A stretch of DNA of 64,000 bases, taken from the NCBI RefSeq assembly GCF_000756615.1, contig NZ_CP009288.1, forward strand, positions 1,736,001 through 1,800,000. The letters run 5' to 3'. The DNA comes from Paenibacillus durus. Its GTDB lineage: Bacteria; Bacillota; Bacilli; Paenibacillales; Paenibacillaceae. Under the pieces are notes generated by a model, which had not been told where the DNA came from, ran no database searches, and saw only the letters and a list, made by a program, of their open reading frames with translations. Both the position numbers and the translations under genes were made by a program. Shown in pieces: positions 41,569 through 50,679 of the stretch (its first letter is position 1; every line of letters starts with the position of its first letter).

Positions 41569-42042
41569 ATGGAGACGAACATTCTGAAACGAATTTTCTT
41601 TGATGAGCATGGACACTGGGACCGATTTGTAGAGAAGCATAAGGGTAAGCTGCGGCCAAATGTCTTGAAGGAAGTAGAGAAATTCCGGAATTGCGGAGAG
41701 ATAGCGAAGGGATTTAAGTTGCTGGTATGCGAAGGATGCCATGACCTGCGGCTTGTTCCGTATCGCTGTAAAGGAAGATTCTGTACAACATGTTCATGCG
41801 GAGAGACAGAGGAATGGGCGAGGCTCTTGGAGGAGGATGTGTTTCAGGTCAACCACCGCCATGTGGTCTTCACGATCGACGAAGGACTGCGGGAAGTGTT
41901 TCTGCTGCACTGGGACAAATTGCTTAAAGCATTTATGGACGAGGCGGTCCATGTTGTAAAAGAGCATTTCGAGAAGAAACATAAGGTAACGCCGGGGATT
42001 ATCGTGTCAAGGGTTATGAAGCAATGGGGTACCACGGGATGA
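41569..42042 (+). pseudogene. Truncated IS91/ISCR-type transposase
   Basis: The 157 residues are the N-terminal zinc-binding part of an IS91-family transposase: LLVCEGCHDLRLVPYRCKGRFCTTCSCGETEEWAR with its cysteine pairs, then VNHRHVVFTIDEGLREVFLLH. Sequence similarity to the family ends at KVTPGIIV, after which the frame runs through VSRVMKQWGTTG to a stop. The HUH catalytic region is absent. This is a dead remnant of a transposition event in the accessory zone. Confidence 0.85.
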
Positions 42043-42083
42043 GCTTATAAATTTACACTATGATTTTTACAGGACGTGGGCTT

Positions 42084-42746
42084 ATGAGAAGTAAGAAGAA
42101 GAGAAAGAAGTGGATCTTTTCAGATCATGAATTAGTTTCCATTGAGCAAGATGATCAGTTTTATTTTATTGCCGGCTATACGGAAGGTGGAGCTCCTTAT
42201 GGGGTGACGTGGGAGAAGTATGAGGCTCAATCAGCCCTTGCCTTGGAGAATAGAATTAGCGAAGGAGAATCTCAAATGAAGGAGTTGATTCTTTTGGAAC
42301 ATCAGCTTAAGGATCTCATAGAGACCTATGATATGTATATGGATGGAATAGAGCATTTCTTGAATATCGATACTGGTGAAATTGTTATGCTAAACTCGTT
42401 TGACAAGGACGATGAAGATGAAGCGTTAAGTGAAGCCATTGAAGAAGGGTTTAATGAAATATATTTCCGAATCCCCAGTCGCGAATCTCATGAGGGGTAT
42501 ATGGATATGGAGGATTTTGCTGATACAGTACCAAACGAGAAATTAAGGGCCAAGCTGTTTAACGTATTGAGTGGCGGGAAGAAAATATTCCGAAGATTCA
42601 AGGACACATTATCCTCGGATGCCCGTGAATTGGATCGTTATTATCAATTTGTGGAAAGCAGAAATAAAGAACGTGTCCTGGATTGGTTAGAATCCATAGA
42701 CGTTAGTCTGAAGGTAAGTGTTGGAAATGGCGATTTAAACCTTTAA
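42084..42746 (+). CDS. UPF0158 family protein
   Basis: From ATG 42084 the protein has ~220 residues. The C-terminal two thirds contain the UPF0158 pattern: FLNIDTGEIVMLNSFDKDDEDEALSEAI, YFRIPSRESHEGYMDMEDFADTV and RFKDTLSSDARELDRYYQFVESRNKERVLDWLESI. The family has no known function; members occur in toxin-antitoxin and defence neighbourhoods. The N-terminus is basic (RSKKKRKKWIF). The open frame begins at 42060, but AGGACGTGGG favours the later start. Confidence 0.78.
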   Translation: MRSKKKRKKWIFSDHELVSIEQDDQFYFIAGYTEGGAPYGVTWEKYEAQSALALENRISEGESQMKELILLEHQLKDLIETYDMYMDGIEHFLNIDTGEIVMLNSFDKDDEDEALSEAIEEGFNEIYFRIPSRESHEGYMDMEDFADTVPNEKLRAKLFNVLSGGKKIFRRFKDTLSSDARELDRYYQFVESRNKERVLDWLESIDVSLKVSVGNGDLNL

Positions 42747-42791
42747 CTAACATAAGTTGTTTGTCCATACGTTGCTTGATCAGAATCATCA

Positions 42792-43222
42792 GTTGACAAA
42801 AATCCGAATGCCGGATTCGTAGTGTGTTTTCAGAAAGCACAGCTGGTCTGGCAGTCAGAGGCAATTGCCGTGGCGGTGGAATGGGCGCGGAGAAGTCCGC
42901 ATGTCATTCAGGCTGTAGGAAAAACGTATCGCGAAATCGGGGAAATGATGACTGGTATCCCTTGCAGGAATAATTTTAAACCGCAAAAGTCGATAAGGCA
43001 TATCTGCTGCAGATCCGTAAGATCGTTATTGTTGAAGGGATCTCGGAGCTAAAAGCGACGGGACAAGATCAAACCAGCTATGCAAGGACAATGATCAAAG
43101 CATTGGATGATGCACATTTTGATGGCATTGTTCCGCAGTCGGAATTGATATTTATTGATACAACCGAATTTCTGCAAGCATCATGGGAGCAGATCGGTCC
43201 TTACTTAAATGTAATGAATTGA
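42792..43222 (+). pseudogene. Frameshifted gene fragment of unknown function
   Basis: Frame 1 (42792-~42975) reads DKNPNAGFVVCFQKAQLVWQ and AVAVEWARRSPHVIQAVGKTYREIGEMM. The continuation is in another frame (~42986-43222): KVDKAYLLQIRKIVIVEGISELKATGQDQTSYARTMIKALD and SELIFIDTTEFLQASWEQIGPYLNVMN, ending at TGA 43220-43222. No start codon with a ribosome site is present. The second piece looks like a genuine protein end. I do not recognise the family. Confidence 0.5.
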
Positions 43223-43239
43223 ACGAGATGAGGGAGAGT

Positions 43240-44649
43240 ATGAGCCGAAAGGAAAAAGGAATTAATCCAAAGCTGATTGCTGTGATGACCGGAGCGGAAC
43301 TACCGACAGATGAAGCACCGACTGCAGAGATGTTGCCGGGAAGCGCAGCACGAATGGTTGCCAAGCGAAACAAGAAAGTTGCGCCCGCCTATAAATCTAA
43401 CAAGCAGCGGCTGCGGTGCATGCGATGCGGTCACGCTGCGGTATACGATATTGGCATTACTGTTTTTAACGGGACAGGCTGGGCGAAAGCGGTTGAAAAT
43501 AGCGATTATCTTTCCAATACGAATACGGACTTCGATATGCGGCGGAATTTGATTGATTACGCACAATTTACCGGCTATATTCGTTGCGCCAAGTGCAATG
43601 GAGCAGGGGCATGGGAGTTTACCTCGCCTCTTTTTACGCTTGGTCTGATGGGGCATGTAATGAGGGTGAAGGAAGATCCGGATGTAGGCTTTATGCTTGG
43701 ACGCATGCAGTTATACGACGGCACGAGTCCGCAATGGGTAAGTGATGGGGAAGAACGGTTTCTGGAACGGCTCAAGAATGATCCGGGAGATAGTCATCTA
43801 TGGAACAAACTGGGGAATTTGTATTATAAGGGTGGGCGCCCGGAGTTGGCAGCGGCAGTTTTCGAGCATTCGATCGAAGTCGATGCTTCACACGTGGAAT
43901 CCTGCTATTCGCTAGCCGATATGCTGTTGCAAATTGGAGAACTGGAGATTTCCGGGAGGTATTTTCGGCAGACTCTGGTATATGCTCGCGCATACACGAG
44001 GCTGGATGCTTTGAAACTTCGGGATTTTTTGGCGGACAGCTTATGCAAGCTGTTGGATATTCATCGTGAAACGAAAGAAAAAGTTCCTTTTCTGCCGACG
44101 GAGGAGGAGCTTGATGTTATGAAGCAGTTAAATGAAACGGCTGCAACTGCAACGCATGAATTACAATTGTATGAATTTGATTTGCAACCAGGGGATCGGG
44201 AGTCATTCCTGCCGGTGGCGGAGATGTATATGGGGACATTGACGGATGACATCCCTGAACATGAGCGCAAGCTTCGCAAGCATCAAACCATGCAACAGTT
44301 GGAAGAAGGTGAGGAGACGGTCATGAGAAAAGATAAAGCCTGTTATCCGGATACAGGCTGGGGATCCGAGCGGCAACCCATCATTGTCAAAGTGAGAACG
44401 GAAGAGCGGGCGGCGCAGGTCGCGCGCGTATGTGATCATTTTAATTGGCATTACATCATGGGCATGGAGCTTACGGAGGATTTAAGCGATTTAAAGAAAG
44501 CGCTAAAAGAACGGTTTGCGCCCGCGAATATATATGATCCGTGTCCGTGCGGCAGCCAAGCGAAATACAAGTTCTGCTGTGCAAAAACGATGAAGAATTT
44601 CGATCTGAACGATTATTTGAAAACATTCGTGATCGAATCATCATCGTGA
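43240..44649 (+). CDS. TPR and SEC-C zinc-binding domain protein
   Basis: A 469-residue protein. The N-terminal third has a split zinc ribbon (LRCMRCGHAAVYDIG and IRCAKCNGAGAWEF). The middle has TPR-like helices (WNKLGNLYYKGGRPELAAAVFEHSIEVD). The C-terminus is a SEC-C motif (DPCPCGSQAKYKFCC), the small zinc knuckle of SecA also found in many proteins of unknown role. I chose ATG 43240 with GAGGGAG upstream; an open frame extends to 43183 without a ribosome site. Cytosolic; function unknown. Confidence 0.82.
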   Translation: MSRKEKGINPKLIAVMTGAELPTDEAPTAEMLPGSAARMVAKRNKKVAPAYKSNKQRLRCMRCGHAAVYDIGITVFNGTGWAKAVENSDYLSNTNTDFDMRRNLIDYAQFTGYIRCAKCNGAGAWEFTSPLFTLGLMGHVMRVKEDPDVGFMLGRMQLYDGTSPQWVSDGEERFLERLKNDPGDSHLWNKLGNLYYKGGRPELAAAVFEHSIEVDASHVESCYSLADMLLQIGELEISGRYFRQTLVYARAYTRLDALKLRDFLADSLCKLLDIHRETKEKVPFLPTEEELDVMKQLNETAATATHELQLYEFDLQPGDRESFLPVAEMYMGTLTDDIPEHERKLRKHQTMQQLEEGEETVMRKDKACYPDTGWGSERQPIIVKVRTEERAAQVARVCDHFNWHYIMGMELTEDLSDLKKALKERFAPANIYDPCPCGSQAKYKFCCAKTMKNFDLNDYLKTFVIESSS

Positions 44650-45038
44650 GCGAAATGAATGCAAGTGGGTTTTTGATTGGCGAGCACCTAGGGTCGAGGG
44701 ATTGAAGAGACTGCCATCCCTCCCGCTTCTTATCAACGTTATTTAGAACAAAAAACATCCCTCTTGCATGTCGAACATGCCGACAAATGTCTAGCATTTC
44801 AACAAAAAGGGGGATGCTATAGAATGAATAAATATTTTAATTTTTGTAAGTTACCTAATGGTGGGTTACTCATCCTGAAGGGAGATGACGATGATGAATT
44901 AAGTGAATTTTTTGGGAATACATGTTTTACACCTCATAAGAAATAAAATGCGGGCCAGAGAACATGAGGTGAACAAGCAGGGCATGGATGCCGGGACAAA
45001 CCGACGATGCAGTTTTTTTCTCGTGGCAGGCGTTCTTT
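44650..45038 (+). other. Intergenic stretch with a possible 40-residue peptide gene
   Basis: An ORF at 44824-44946 encodes MNKYFNFCKLPNGGLLIL and an acidic DDDDELSEFFG stretch, 40 residues with two cysteines. AAAGGGGGATG lies ~10 bases upstream, a good ribosome site. Upstream are two small hairpins: GAGGGAT/ATCCCTC at 44696-44722 and GCATGT-CGA-ACATGC at 44767-44781. It could be a small secreted or regulatory peptide or chance. Nothing else is seen in this gap. Confidence 0.4.
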
Positions 45039-46219
45039 TTAGCGTGCTTTTAAAGAAATCACAGCTGCCTCGTATGGCTTTAGTTCAAATTCATGGATGG
45101 ACCGGTTTAAATCCTCCTGATAATTCCCAAGAACCCACTCTTCCAAAGAATAAGCTGCATAGCGTTCAGGTAAGATGAATACTGGTGTGCCTGCGGTAAA
45201 ATTGCACACAACAAGCCATACCTTTTCCTTCAGAGTTCGGGTATAGGCAAAGATTTCCTCATTTTCTTCCAGAATCTCATCGAATTTTCCATAGACAACA
45301 ATTTCATTTTCCTTACGGAGCTTAATAAGCTTTTTGTAAAAGTAAAAAACTGAATCTGGATCGGCCAGCGATTGCTCCGCATTAATGACAGGGTAATTCG
45401 GATTCAATTTAATCCACGGTTCTCCAGTCGTAAATCCTCCATGCAGGCTGCTATTCCATTGCATGGGAGTACGAGCATTGTCTCTGCTTCTCTTGTGAAT
45501 GGCCTTCATCATTTCGTCATGCGGAATAAGTCCACTTGAACAATAATCCCGATAGCCGTTCATGGTTTCTATATCCTTGTAGGAACCGATTTCGGGGAAC
45601 TGAACATTCGTCATGCCCAACTCTTCGCCCTGGTAAATGAAAGGACTTCCTTTCTGCAGATGCAGGCATACCCCCAGCATTTTTGCTGAAACGACCCGGT
45701 ATTCCTCGTTGTCATTGCCAAAAGTAGAAACTGCCCGGGGCTGATCGTGATTGTTCCAATAAAGACTGTTCCATCCATCCTCTTCAAGCCCATATTGCCA
45801 TCTGCTAAAAATCTCCTTCAACTCGGTTAGCTTCCAGTCTTCAACAGACCATCTTCCGTATTTACCGTAGCCCAACGTTACGTGATCAAACTGAAATACC
45901 ATGTCCAGTTCGTGACGCTCTTTTCCCGTATAGAGTTTGGCTTCGTCGACCGTAGCCCCTAACGTTTCGCCGACAGTTACCACTTCATGCTTCGACAAGA
46001 CGTGATCGTGCATCTCCCGCAAGTACGTATGGATTTGCGGACCGTTCATAAAATAGGGGAAGCCGTTACCGTAGCTATATCCTTCCACAACTTCACCATC
46101 CGGCAATTCTGGAACTTTGGAAAGAAAATTGATAACATCCATGCGAAAGCCGTCCACGCCTTTATCCAGCCACCAGAGCATCATTTCGTACACTTCATCA
46201 CGCAAATGCGGATTCTCCC
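45039..46219 (-). pseudogene. malL: Oligo-1,6-glucosidase (GH13), C-terminal part, cut by an insertion sequence
   Basis: This piece starts at NPHLRDEVYEMMLWWLDKG and carries the GH13 catalytic residues: nucleophile Asp in GFRMDVI, acid/base Glu in VGETLG and Asp in NNHDQPR, plus the C-terminal beta domain. It continues exactly from the N-terminal piece at 49225-49750 when the 3005-bp element and one copy of the 6-bp duplication are removed. The rejoined gene is 1701 bp, 566 residues, the usual size of MalL. Without the N-terminal barrel half it cannot work. Confidence 0.93.
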
Positions 46220-46316
46220 TGTTACTGCTAACCCATAATGACCGGAGGTTGACGGTGTAAGCTGTCCTGCTATTGACGGCCATGCTGTCCGCAGTAGGAT
46301 AGAAAAGCAGGGAGAA

Positions 46317-47123
46317 TCATGACAATTCTCCCTGGATCACGCGCTTTACCATATGGTCGTCCACAATCCGGTGCTTGTTCTGTGCGCCGTAGATCAACGC
46401 GTGGGTACAGAGCTTGTTCACCAGCCGGGCGGCTCCGCTGGAAAAACGGTAGATTTCATCCATCGCCGCCTCCGTAAACAGTTCATGCTCGGCACCTGCT
46501 GCACTCAGATGCCTCTTCATATAGGCCCCCACTTCCGCCCGGTCCATATGCGGAAGATAACACTGCATATCAATTCGCTGGCGGATCGCCGCATAGGCTT
46601 GCAGCCCCAGCCGGTCCCACAGTTCGCTTTGCCCCACCAGAATCAGGGCCATCGGACTCTGTGAATCCATTTTCAGATTTAGTAGAAATCGCAGTTCCTC
46701 CAGCATCTCCCGGTCCAGCAGATGGGCTTCATCGACCACGACCACGGGCTGTAGCCGGTGAATCCCACGCATGAGTTCAATCTCCCGGTGTAACTGCCGT
46801 TTTGCATCCCCCCGGTAAAATTTCGACTCACAGCCGAGCTGCTCCAGCAGCCCTTTGTAGAAGTGGCGCGGGGTCAGTTTCGAATCGGACAGGTAGAGTA
46901 GCTTAAAGCGCGCCTCGTCCAGTTCCTTGGCTAACCGCCGGATCGTAGTCGTTTTCCCGGTCCCGCAGTCCCCTGTGAGCACGGCAAACCACTGGCGTTC
47001 CGCGACATAGGCCAGACGCCCGAGCATTTCTTCCTGCGACGCAGACGCATATAACTCGTCTACCGCAAGATCTCTGGAGAACGGAGCACGGTGCAACTCG
47101 TAGAAGGACTCAAACATGGCCAT
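46317..47123 (-). CDS. ExeA/TniB-like AAA+ ATPase of the insertion sequence
   Basis: The 268-residue protein has Walker A GDCGTGKTT (residues ~51-59), Walker B VVVVDEAHLL (~129) and a C-terminal helical lid (RFSSGAARLVNKLCTHAL). It belongs to the TniB/ExeA group of AAA proteins that help Mu-, Tn7- and IS21-like transposases select targets. It begins inside the 3' end of the transposase gene (14-base overlap). A hairpin CAGGGAGAAT/ATTCTCCCTG overlaps its stop codon. Confidence 0.92.
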   Translation of the reverse strand: MAMFESFYELHRAPFSRDLAVDELYASASQEEMLGRLAYVAERQWFAVLTGDCGTGKTTTIRRLAKELDEARFKLLYLSDSKLTPRHFYKGLLEQLGCESKFYRGDAKRQLHREIELMRGIHRLQPVVVVDEAHLLDREMLEELRFLLNLKMDSQSPMALILVGQSELWDRLGLQAYAAIRQRIDMQCYLPHMDRAEVGAYMKRHLSAAGAEHELFTEAAMDEIYRFSSGAARLVNKLCTHALIYGAQNKHRIVDDHMVKRVIQGELS

Positions 47124-48462
47124 CCTCCGCCTGCACTCTGCGGTACGTCACCGCAGGTGCTTCCCGCTGTTTGCGCTGCTGGTGTCGCTGCTCTGCCGCC
47201 TCCAGCAGTCTCGACGTGTCGGTCATAGATGCGCCCAGGTGCTCCGGCAACGCCGGACGGGTTCCCGCCCGCTGACCGATTTCCATCTCGCGCACCCGCC
47301 ACGGCGCTCGTCCCTCATACTCAATCGTCAGTTCCGTGGGGTCTGCCGGGTCATAAACCACCTCGACCGTACAGCCAATGACCGTCAGGCCCACTTCGTA
47401 CTTTCGGTTCATGAAGCTAATGCAGCCCGACTTGTCGACCTTCCGCTTTTCACTATGCAAGAACGCGTCCGCCAAGGTATCCGGGTCCATGAACCGCAGT
47501 GCTTTCTTGTCACTCCGAAACGCCGTTTCCGGGCTTTGCTTGTCCGGCAGGGCGGAGTGGGGCTTGTGCTGGTAGCACTCCGAGAGCCATACCTCGAAGC
47601 GCTCATTCAACTGCTCGAGTGTCTTCGGCTTCTCCAAGGCGACTTCGCTCAGAAACGAATCGACGATTTGGTTAAACCGTTCGACCTTGCCTTTGGATTC
47701 AGGCGAGTAGGGCTTCGCATAGAGCAGCCGGGTTCCGAGCTTGGAACATATCCGGGTCATGGCTTGGGTACGGTACTGCTTGCCGTTGTCAAAATAGACC
47801 GCTTCTGGTACCCCATACTTCTGGATCGCTTGGCGAAACGCCGATTCGACCAGCCGCTGGTCCATGACCGGCACAAACTCCCCATGCAGAATAAACCTTG
47901 TAGCGTCGTCAATGAACACGACCAGATACACCTGTTTCATCGTCCCGCTTTCGCCAAGGGGCAAATACGGTCCGTATTTGAGGTCTGACTGCCACAGCTG
48001 GTTCCGGTGGCGCTGCTGGAAGCGTCTGGCGGCAACCCCGGATTCGGCGTACATCCGCAGATGGCGCGAGCTGTAGCCACAGGCAGTCAGTCTCTCCTGC
48101 AGGGTACTACGCTTAATTTGGCCCGGCGAAATCCGCCCTTCCCATTCTAAAATCTGAATGAGCTGTGCGACGCTGCGGCCGGGGACCTCCCGGCGCAAGA
48201 GAATCGCTTGCTCGAGCACGGCGGTAGGAAGAATCTCTTCGGAGGGCTGCCGCCCTTTGCCTTTGGGCTTCAGGCCGGTAAATCCTTCGCTCCGGTAACT
48301 CGCCAAATACCGGCGCAAGGTACGTTCGGAGAGTCCGGTTTGCTTACAAATCTGCGCTTTCATCTCCCGGGCTTTGGCCGGGTCCAGCCCTTCGGCAAGC
48401 AGGGGAGCGAGAAGCTGCATCCGCTCTGCGGCGAGGGCTTCGGCTTTCTTTTGGTCTTTCAT
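47110..48462 (-). CDS. DDE (rve-fold) transposase of the insertion sequence
   Basis: From ATG 48462 (GGAAGGAG upstream) the protein has ~450 residues: N-terminal helix-turn-helix (KQTGLSERTLRRYLASYRSEGFTGL), integrase core with the DDE acids (Asp in LWQSDLKYG, Asp in VYFDNGKQYRT, Glu in KGKVERFNQIV) and a Mu-transposase C-terminal beta-barrel region. It catalyses strand transfer of the element. The frame is open back to 48579, but the extra residues do not resemble the family. It partners with the ATPase gene that it overlaps. Confidence 0.93.
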   Translation of the reverse strand: MKDQKKAEALAAERMQLLAPLLAEGLDPAKAREMKAQICKQTGLSERTLRRYLASYRSEGFTGLKPKGKGRQPSEEILPTAVLEQAILLRREVPGRSVAQLIQILEWEGRISPGQIKRSTLQERLTACGYSSRHLRMYAESGVAARRFQQRHRNQLWQSDLKYGPYLPLGESGTMKQVYLVVFIDDATRFILHGEFVPVMDQRLVESAFRQAIQKYGVPEAVYFDNGKQYRTQAMTRICSKLGTRLLYAKPYSPESKGKVERFNQIVDSFLSEVALEKPKTLEQLNERFEVWLSECYQHKPHSALPDKQSPETAFRSDKKALRFMDPDTLADAFLHSEKRKVDKSGCISFMNRKYEVGLTVIGCTVEVVYDPADPTELTIEYEGRAPWRVREMEIGQRAGTRPALPEHLGASMTDTSRLLEAAEQRHQQRKQREAPAVTYRRVQAEDGHV

Positions 48463-48502
48463 GGGTCGGTAAACTCCTTCCTGAAATGAACTCAAGGAGA
48501 GT

Positions 48503-49048
48503 CTACCGTAGAGCCGGGGCGGACAGATAGGCAAAACGGGTATGTACCCACAAATGAGCGTTTGCGACGGGGCGGACAAGTCTGGCCAGCCAGCCGGGTC
48601 CTTGCTGACGAAAGGCGGGGGCGGAGGTCATACGCAGGTGATCCGAAGCTTCGGGGGACCCGGGAGCGAGGCCGGACATCCGAGCCTCCAGCGCCTGCAG
48701 AACGAGGATGAAGTAGATAGAGAGCACGCGAAACCAGACCTTCCAACGCCGTAACGTAGAGGTTTCCGCGCAGGCGGTCACGGACGCCTCCGGCTCCGTG
48801 ACCGCCTGTTCGATACAACGGGAATCGTACCGTTTATAGGGAATGAGTAGATCCGGGAGCTCATGGTGAATCCTGCGGCATCCCGCACACCGGAGTCTGC
48901 GAATCACCAGTTGGCGCAGCTCACCACCCCCACCCCGGACCTTCCGCTCCCGGCTACCGATAATCTCCAGGTTCTCTGTGCAGCACGGGCAGGGCACCTC
49001 CTCCGCACCCCTGACGAAAAACACCAGGGATCTTTTCAACCAGCGCAT
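48503..49048 (-). CDS. DUF6431 zinc-ribbon protein of the insertion sequence
   Basis: A 181-residue protein with two CxxC pairs (CPCCTENLEIIGSR and LRCAGCRRIHHELPDLLIPYKRY), the DUF6431 hallmark, followed by a less conserved tail. DUF6431 proteins accompany rve transposase/ATPase elements in Paenibacillus and Clostridia and probably bind DNA. It is the first gene of the element; the ribosome site is weak. Confidence 0.8.
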   Translation of the reverse strand: MRWLKRSLVFFVRGAEEVPCPCCTENLEIIGSRERKVRGGGGELRQLVIRRLRCAGCRRIHHELPDLLIPYKRYDSRCIEQAVTEPEASVTACAETSTLRRWKVWFRVLSIYFILVLQALEARMSGLAPGSPEASDHLRMTSAPAFRQQGPGWLARLVRPVANAHLWVHTRFAYLSAPALR

Positions 49049-49224
49049 ACTCTGTTACAATGACCATGTCTAATGATGAAGGATATTTCCGGTGCGGCCT
49101 GTGCTAGCAGGCATACACGCGATGGAAGTATCCTTTTTCCTTTGCTAGAATACGGTCATTATATCTGGCAACTTCCGGACAGGCAATCCCGCCAGCTTCG
49201 CGGCGTTATGCTTTAGCAGAAACA

Positions 49225-49750
49225 TCTCCCAATTAAGATCCGGCTGTTTTTTACTAAAAAGGTGGAGGTAGTATTCCCCAGTTTGTTCATCCCATTCCCA
49301 TGCGGAACCTCCGAAGAGAGATCCCCAGTTATTCGGAGGTCTGCCGTCAATGCCTTTTTTCCATATGTAATAATCCCGATAAGGATTATCAATGGAGGAG
49401 CGAGATTCGATAAACCATGGGTGCTCGTCTGAGGAGTGGTTGACTACAAGATCCATCATGATCCGGATGTTACGAGTATGAGCCTCCGTCAGCATTTGAT
49501 CGAAATCAGCCATCGTACCAAATTCTTTCATGATATCGCGGTAATTGGAAATATCATAACCGTTATCATCATTTGGAGATTGGTAGACCGGCGAAAGCCA
49601 AATAATATCAATACCCAGTTCTTTCAAGTAGTCCAGACGAGAAGTAATCCCTTTTAAATCACCAATCCCATCCCCATTGCTATCCTGAAAGCTACGTGGA
49701 TAGATTTGATAAAACACCGCATTTTCCCACCATCTTTTCGTTGTTTCCAT
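49225..49750 (-). pseudogene. malL: Oligo-1,6-glucosidase, N-terminal part, cut by an insertion sequence
   Basis: The piece starts METTKRWWENAVFYQIYPRSFQDSNGDG, typical of GH13 oligo-1,6-glucosidases, includes the calcium-type loop and DLVVNHSSDEHPWF, and ends at QPDLNWE, where the insertion sequence begins. Start ATG 49750 follows AAAGGA. It encodes about 175 genuine residues, then ~20 from the insertion sequence. It contains none of the catalytic carboxylates. Confidence 0.93.
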
Positions 49751-49811
49751 TGTTAATCTGTCCTTTCTTTCTTGTTTAGTAATGTTCATCGGCAAACAAG
49801 CTCGCTAATAC

Positions 49812-50039
49812 TTAAACGGCCTGTTCTTCATCAGGTCCTTCCGCTGTAAGGGTGATCGCCGTTCCCTTCGCCACATCCAGCGCCATGACCCCCAAGATGC
49901 TCTTTGCATCCGAAACGATATTCTTAGCCTCCCAAACAATGCGAATTTGGGAAGCAAATTGTTCAGCTGCCGAGGTCAGTTTTTTGGCAAACACTACATT
50001 AAACCCGCCGTGATGAACGATGATTTCCTTTGTCTTCAT
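49812..50039 (-). CDS. HPr-family protein lacking the phosphoryl histidine (Crh-like)
   Basis: A 75-residue HPr fold. The regulatory serine region is kept (DAKSILGVMALDVAKG, Ser47, equivalent to Ser46 of HPr). The PTS active-site GIHARPA is replaced by GFNVVFA, so the phosphorylatable histidine is missing. That pattern matches Crh, a catabolite-repression cofactor of CcpA phosphorylated only by HPr kinase, although the loop differs from Crh (GLQARPA). It sits between a GPH sugar symporter and malL, suggesting local control of that operon. A functional phosphocarrier role is unlikely. Confidence 0.85.
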   Translation of the reverse strand: MKTKEIIVHHGGFNVVFAKKLTSAAEQFASQIRIVWEAKNIVSDAKSILGVMALDVAKGTAITLTAEGPDEEQAV

Positions 50040-50054
50040 TTCGGCTTGACTCCT

Positions 50055-50679
50055 TTAATTTTCAGATTTTACAGCTTGCAAATCCTTGATAATTCTCGGG
50101 TACAATTTATCCAGCTTATAGAATGCCAGGATAACAATCTGGATGGCGGACAAGATGATGGGCATATAAATAAACATGACGTGAATTGACGTAAGATCCG
50201 AAGCGCTTATTGTAGTCTGTCCTCCGACATACCCGCCTAGAGACAGCCCCCAATCAACAGCGGCCGCGCCTAAACCTGTGCCCGCTTTCGTTCCAAAACT
50301 GCCAGCGCTGTATACGAGCCCTTCCGTGCGCATACCCGTTTTCCATTCACCGTACTCAATTGTATCTGCAAGCATGGCGAAAAAGGTGCCCAAGGTTGCC
50401 GCTCCTCCGAATGCTCGGATAACATTCCCGACGCAAACCGTAATCAGATTGCCTGGATCGGGTACGATAGCAAGTGACCCCAAGATCAGCAAGGCACAGC
50501 CAATCATCGCTACATTCCGTTTGCCGATCCGCTTGATAATAGGGGGGAGCAACGCGAAGCCGACGAGCGTTGGAACCATTCCGACTAGCATGAGAGTTCC
50601 AACTAGATTGGGATCATGTAGCACATATTGTGCATAGTAAATGAAAATGCCGCCGCCAATTCCTTGGCTTATAAAGTTA
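50055..50679 (-). pseudogene. GPH-family sugar:cation symporter, C-terminal half
   Basis: About 208 residues of a glycoside-pentoside-hexuronide symporter remain: YAQYVLHDPNLVGTLMLVGMVPTLVGFALLP and the family motif FAMLADTIEYGEWKTGMRTEG. The N-terminal half is missing; the preceding codons (MNFSLSS) come from the end of the insertion sequence at 50680. With the HPr-like gene and malL it formed a sugar uptake/hydrolysis operon, now dead twice over. Confidence 0.9.

Larger units (their letters stand above)
46220..49224 (-). mobile_element. 3005-bp three-gene insertion sequence (rve transposase + ATPase + DUF6431)
   Basis: The ends are imperfect inverted repeats TGTTACTGCTAA and TTTAGCAGAAACA, flanked by TCTCCC at 46214-46219 and 49225-49230 (6-bp target duplication). 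Removing it restores the malL reading frame exactly. Near the left end two direct repeats (TTGACGGTGTAAGCTGTCC at 46249, TTGACGGCCATGCTGTCC at 46273) look like transposase-binding sites. It carries a DUF6431 gene, a DDE transposase and an ExeA/TniB-like ATPase, all on the minus strand. The perfect ends suggest a recent insertion. Confidence 0.92.

Noticed and set aside
47116..47988. 290-residue plus-strand ORF opposite the IS transposase
   Set aside because: It is antisense to the conserved integrase core and has no family resemblance.
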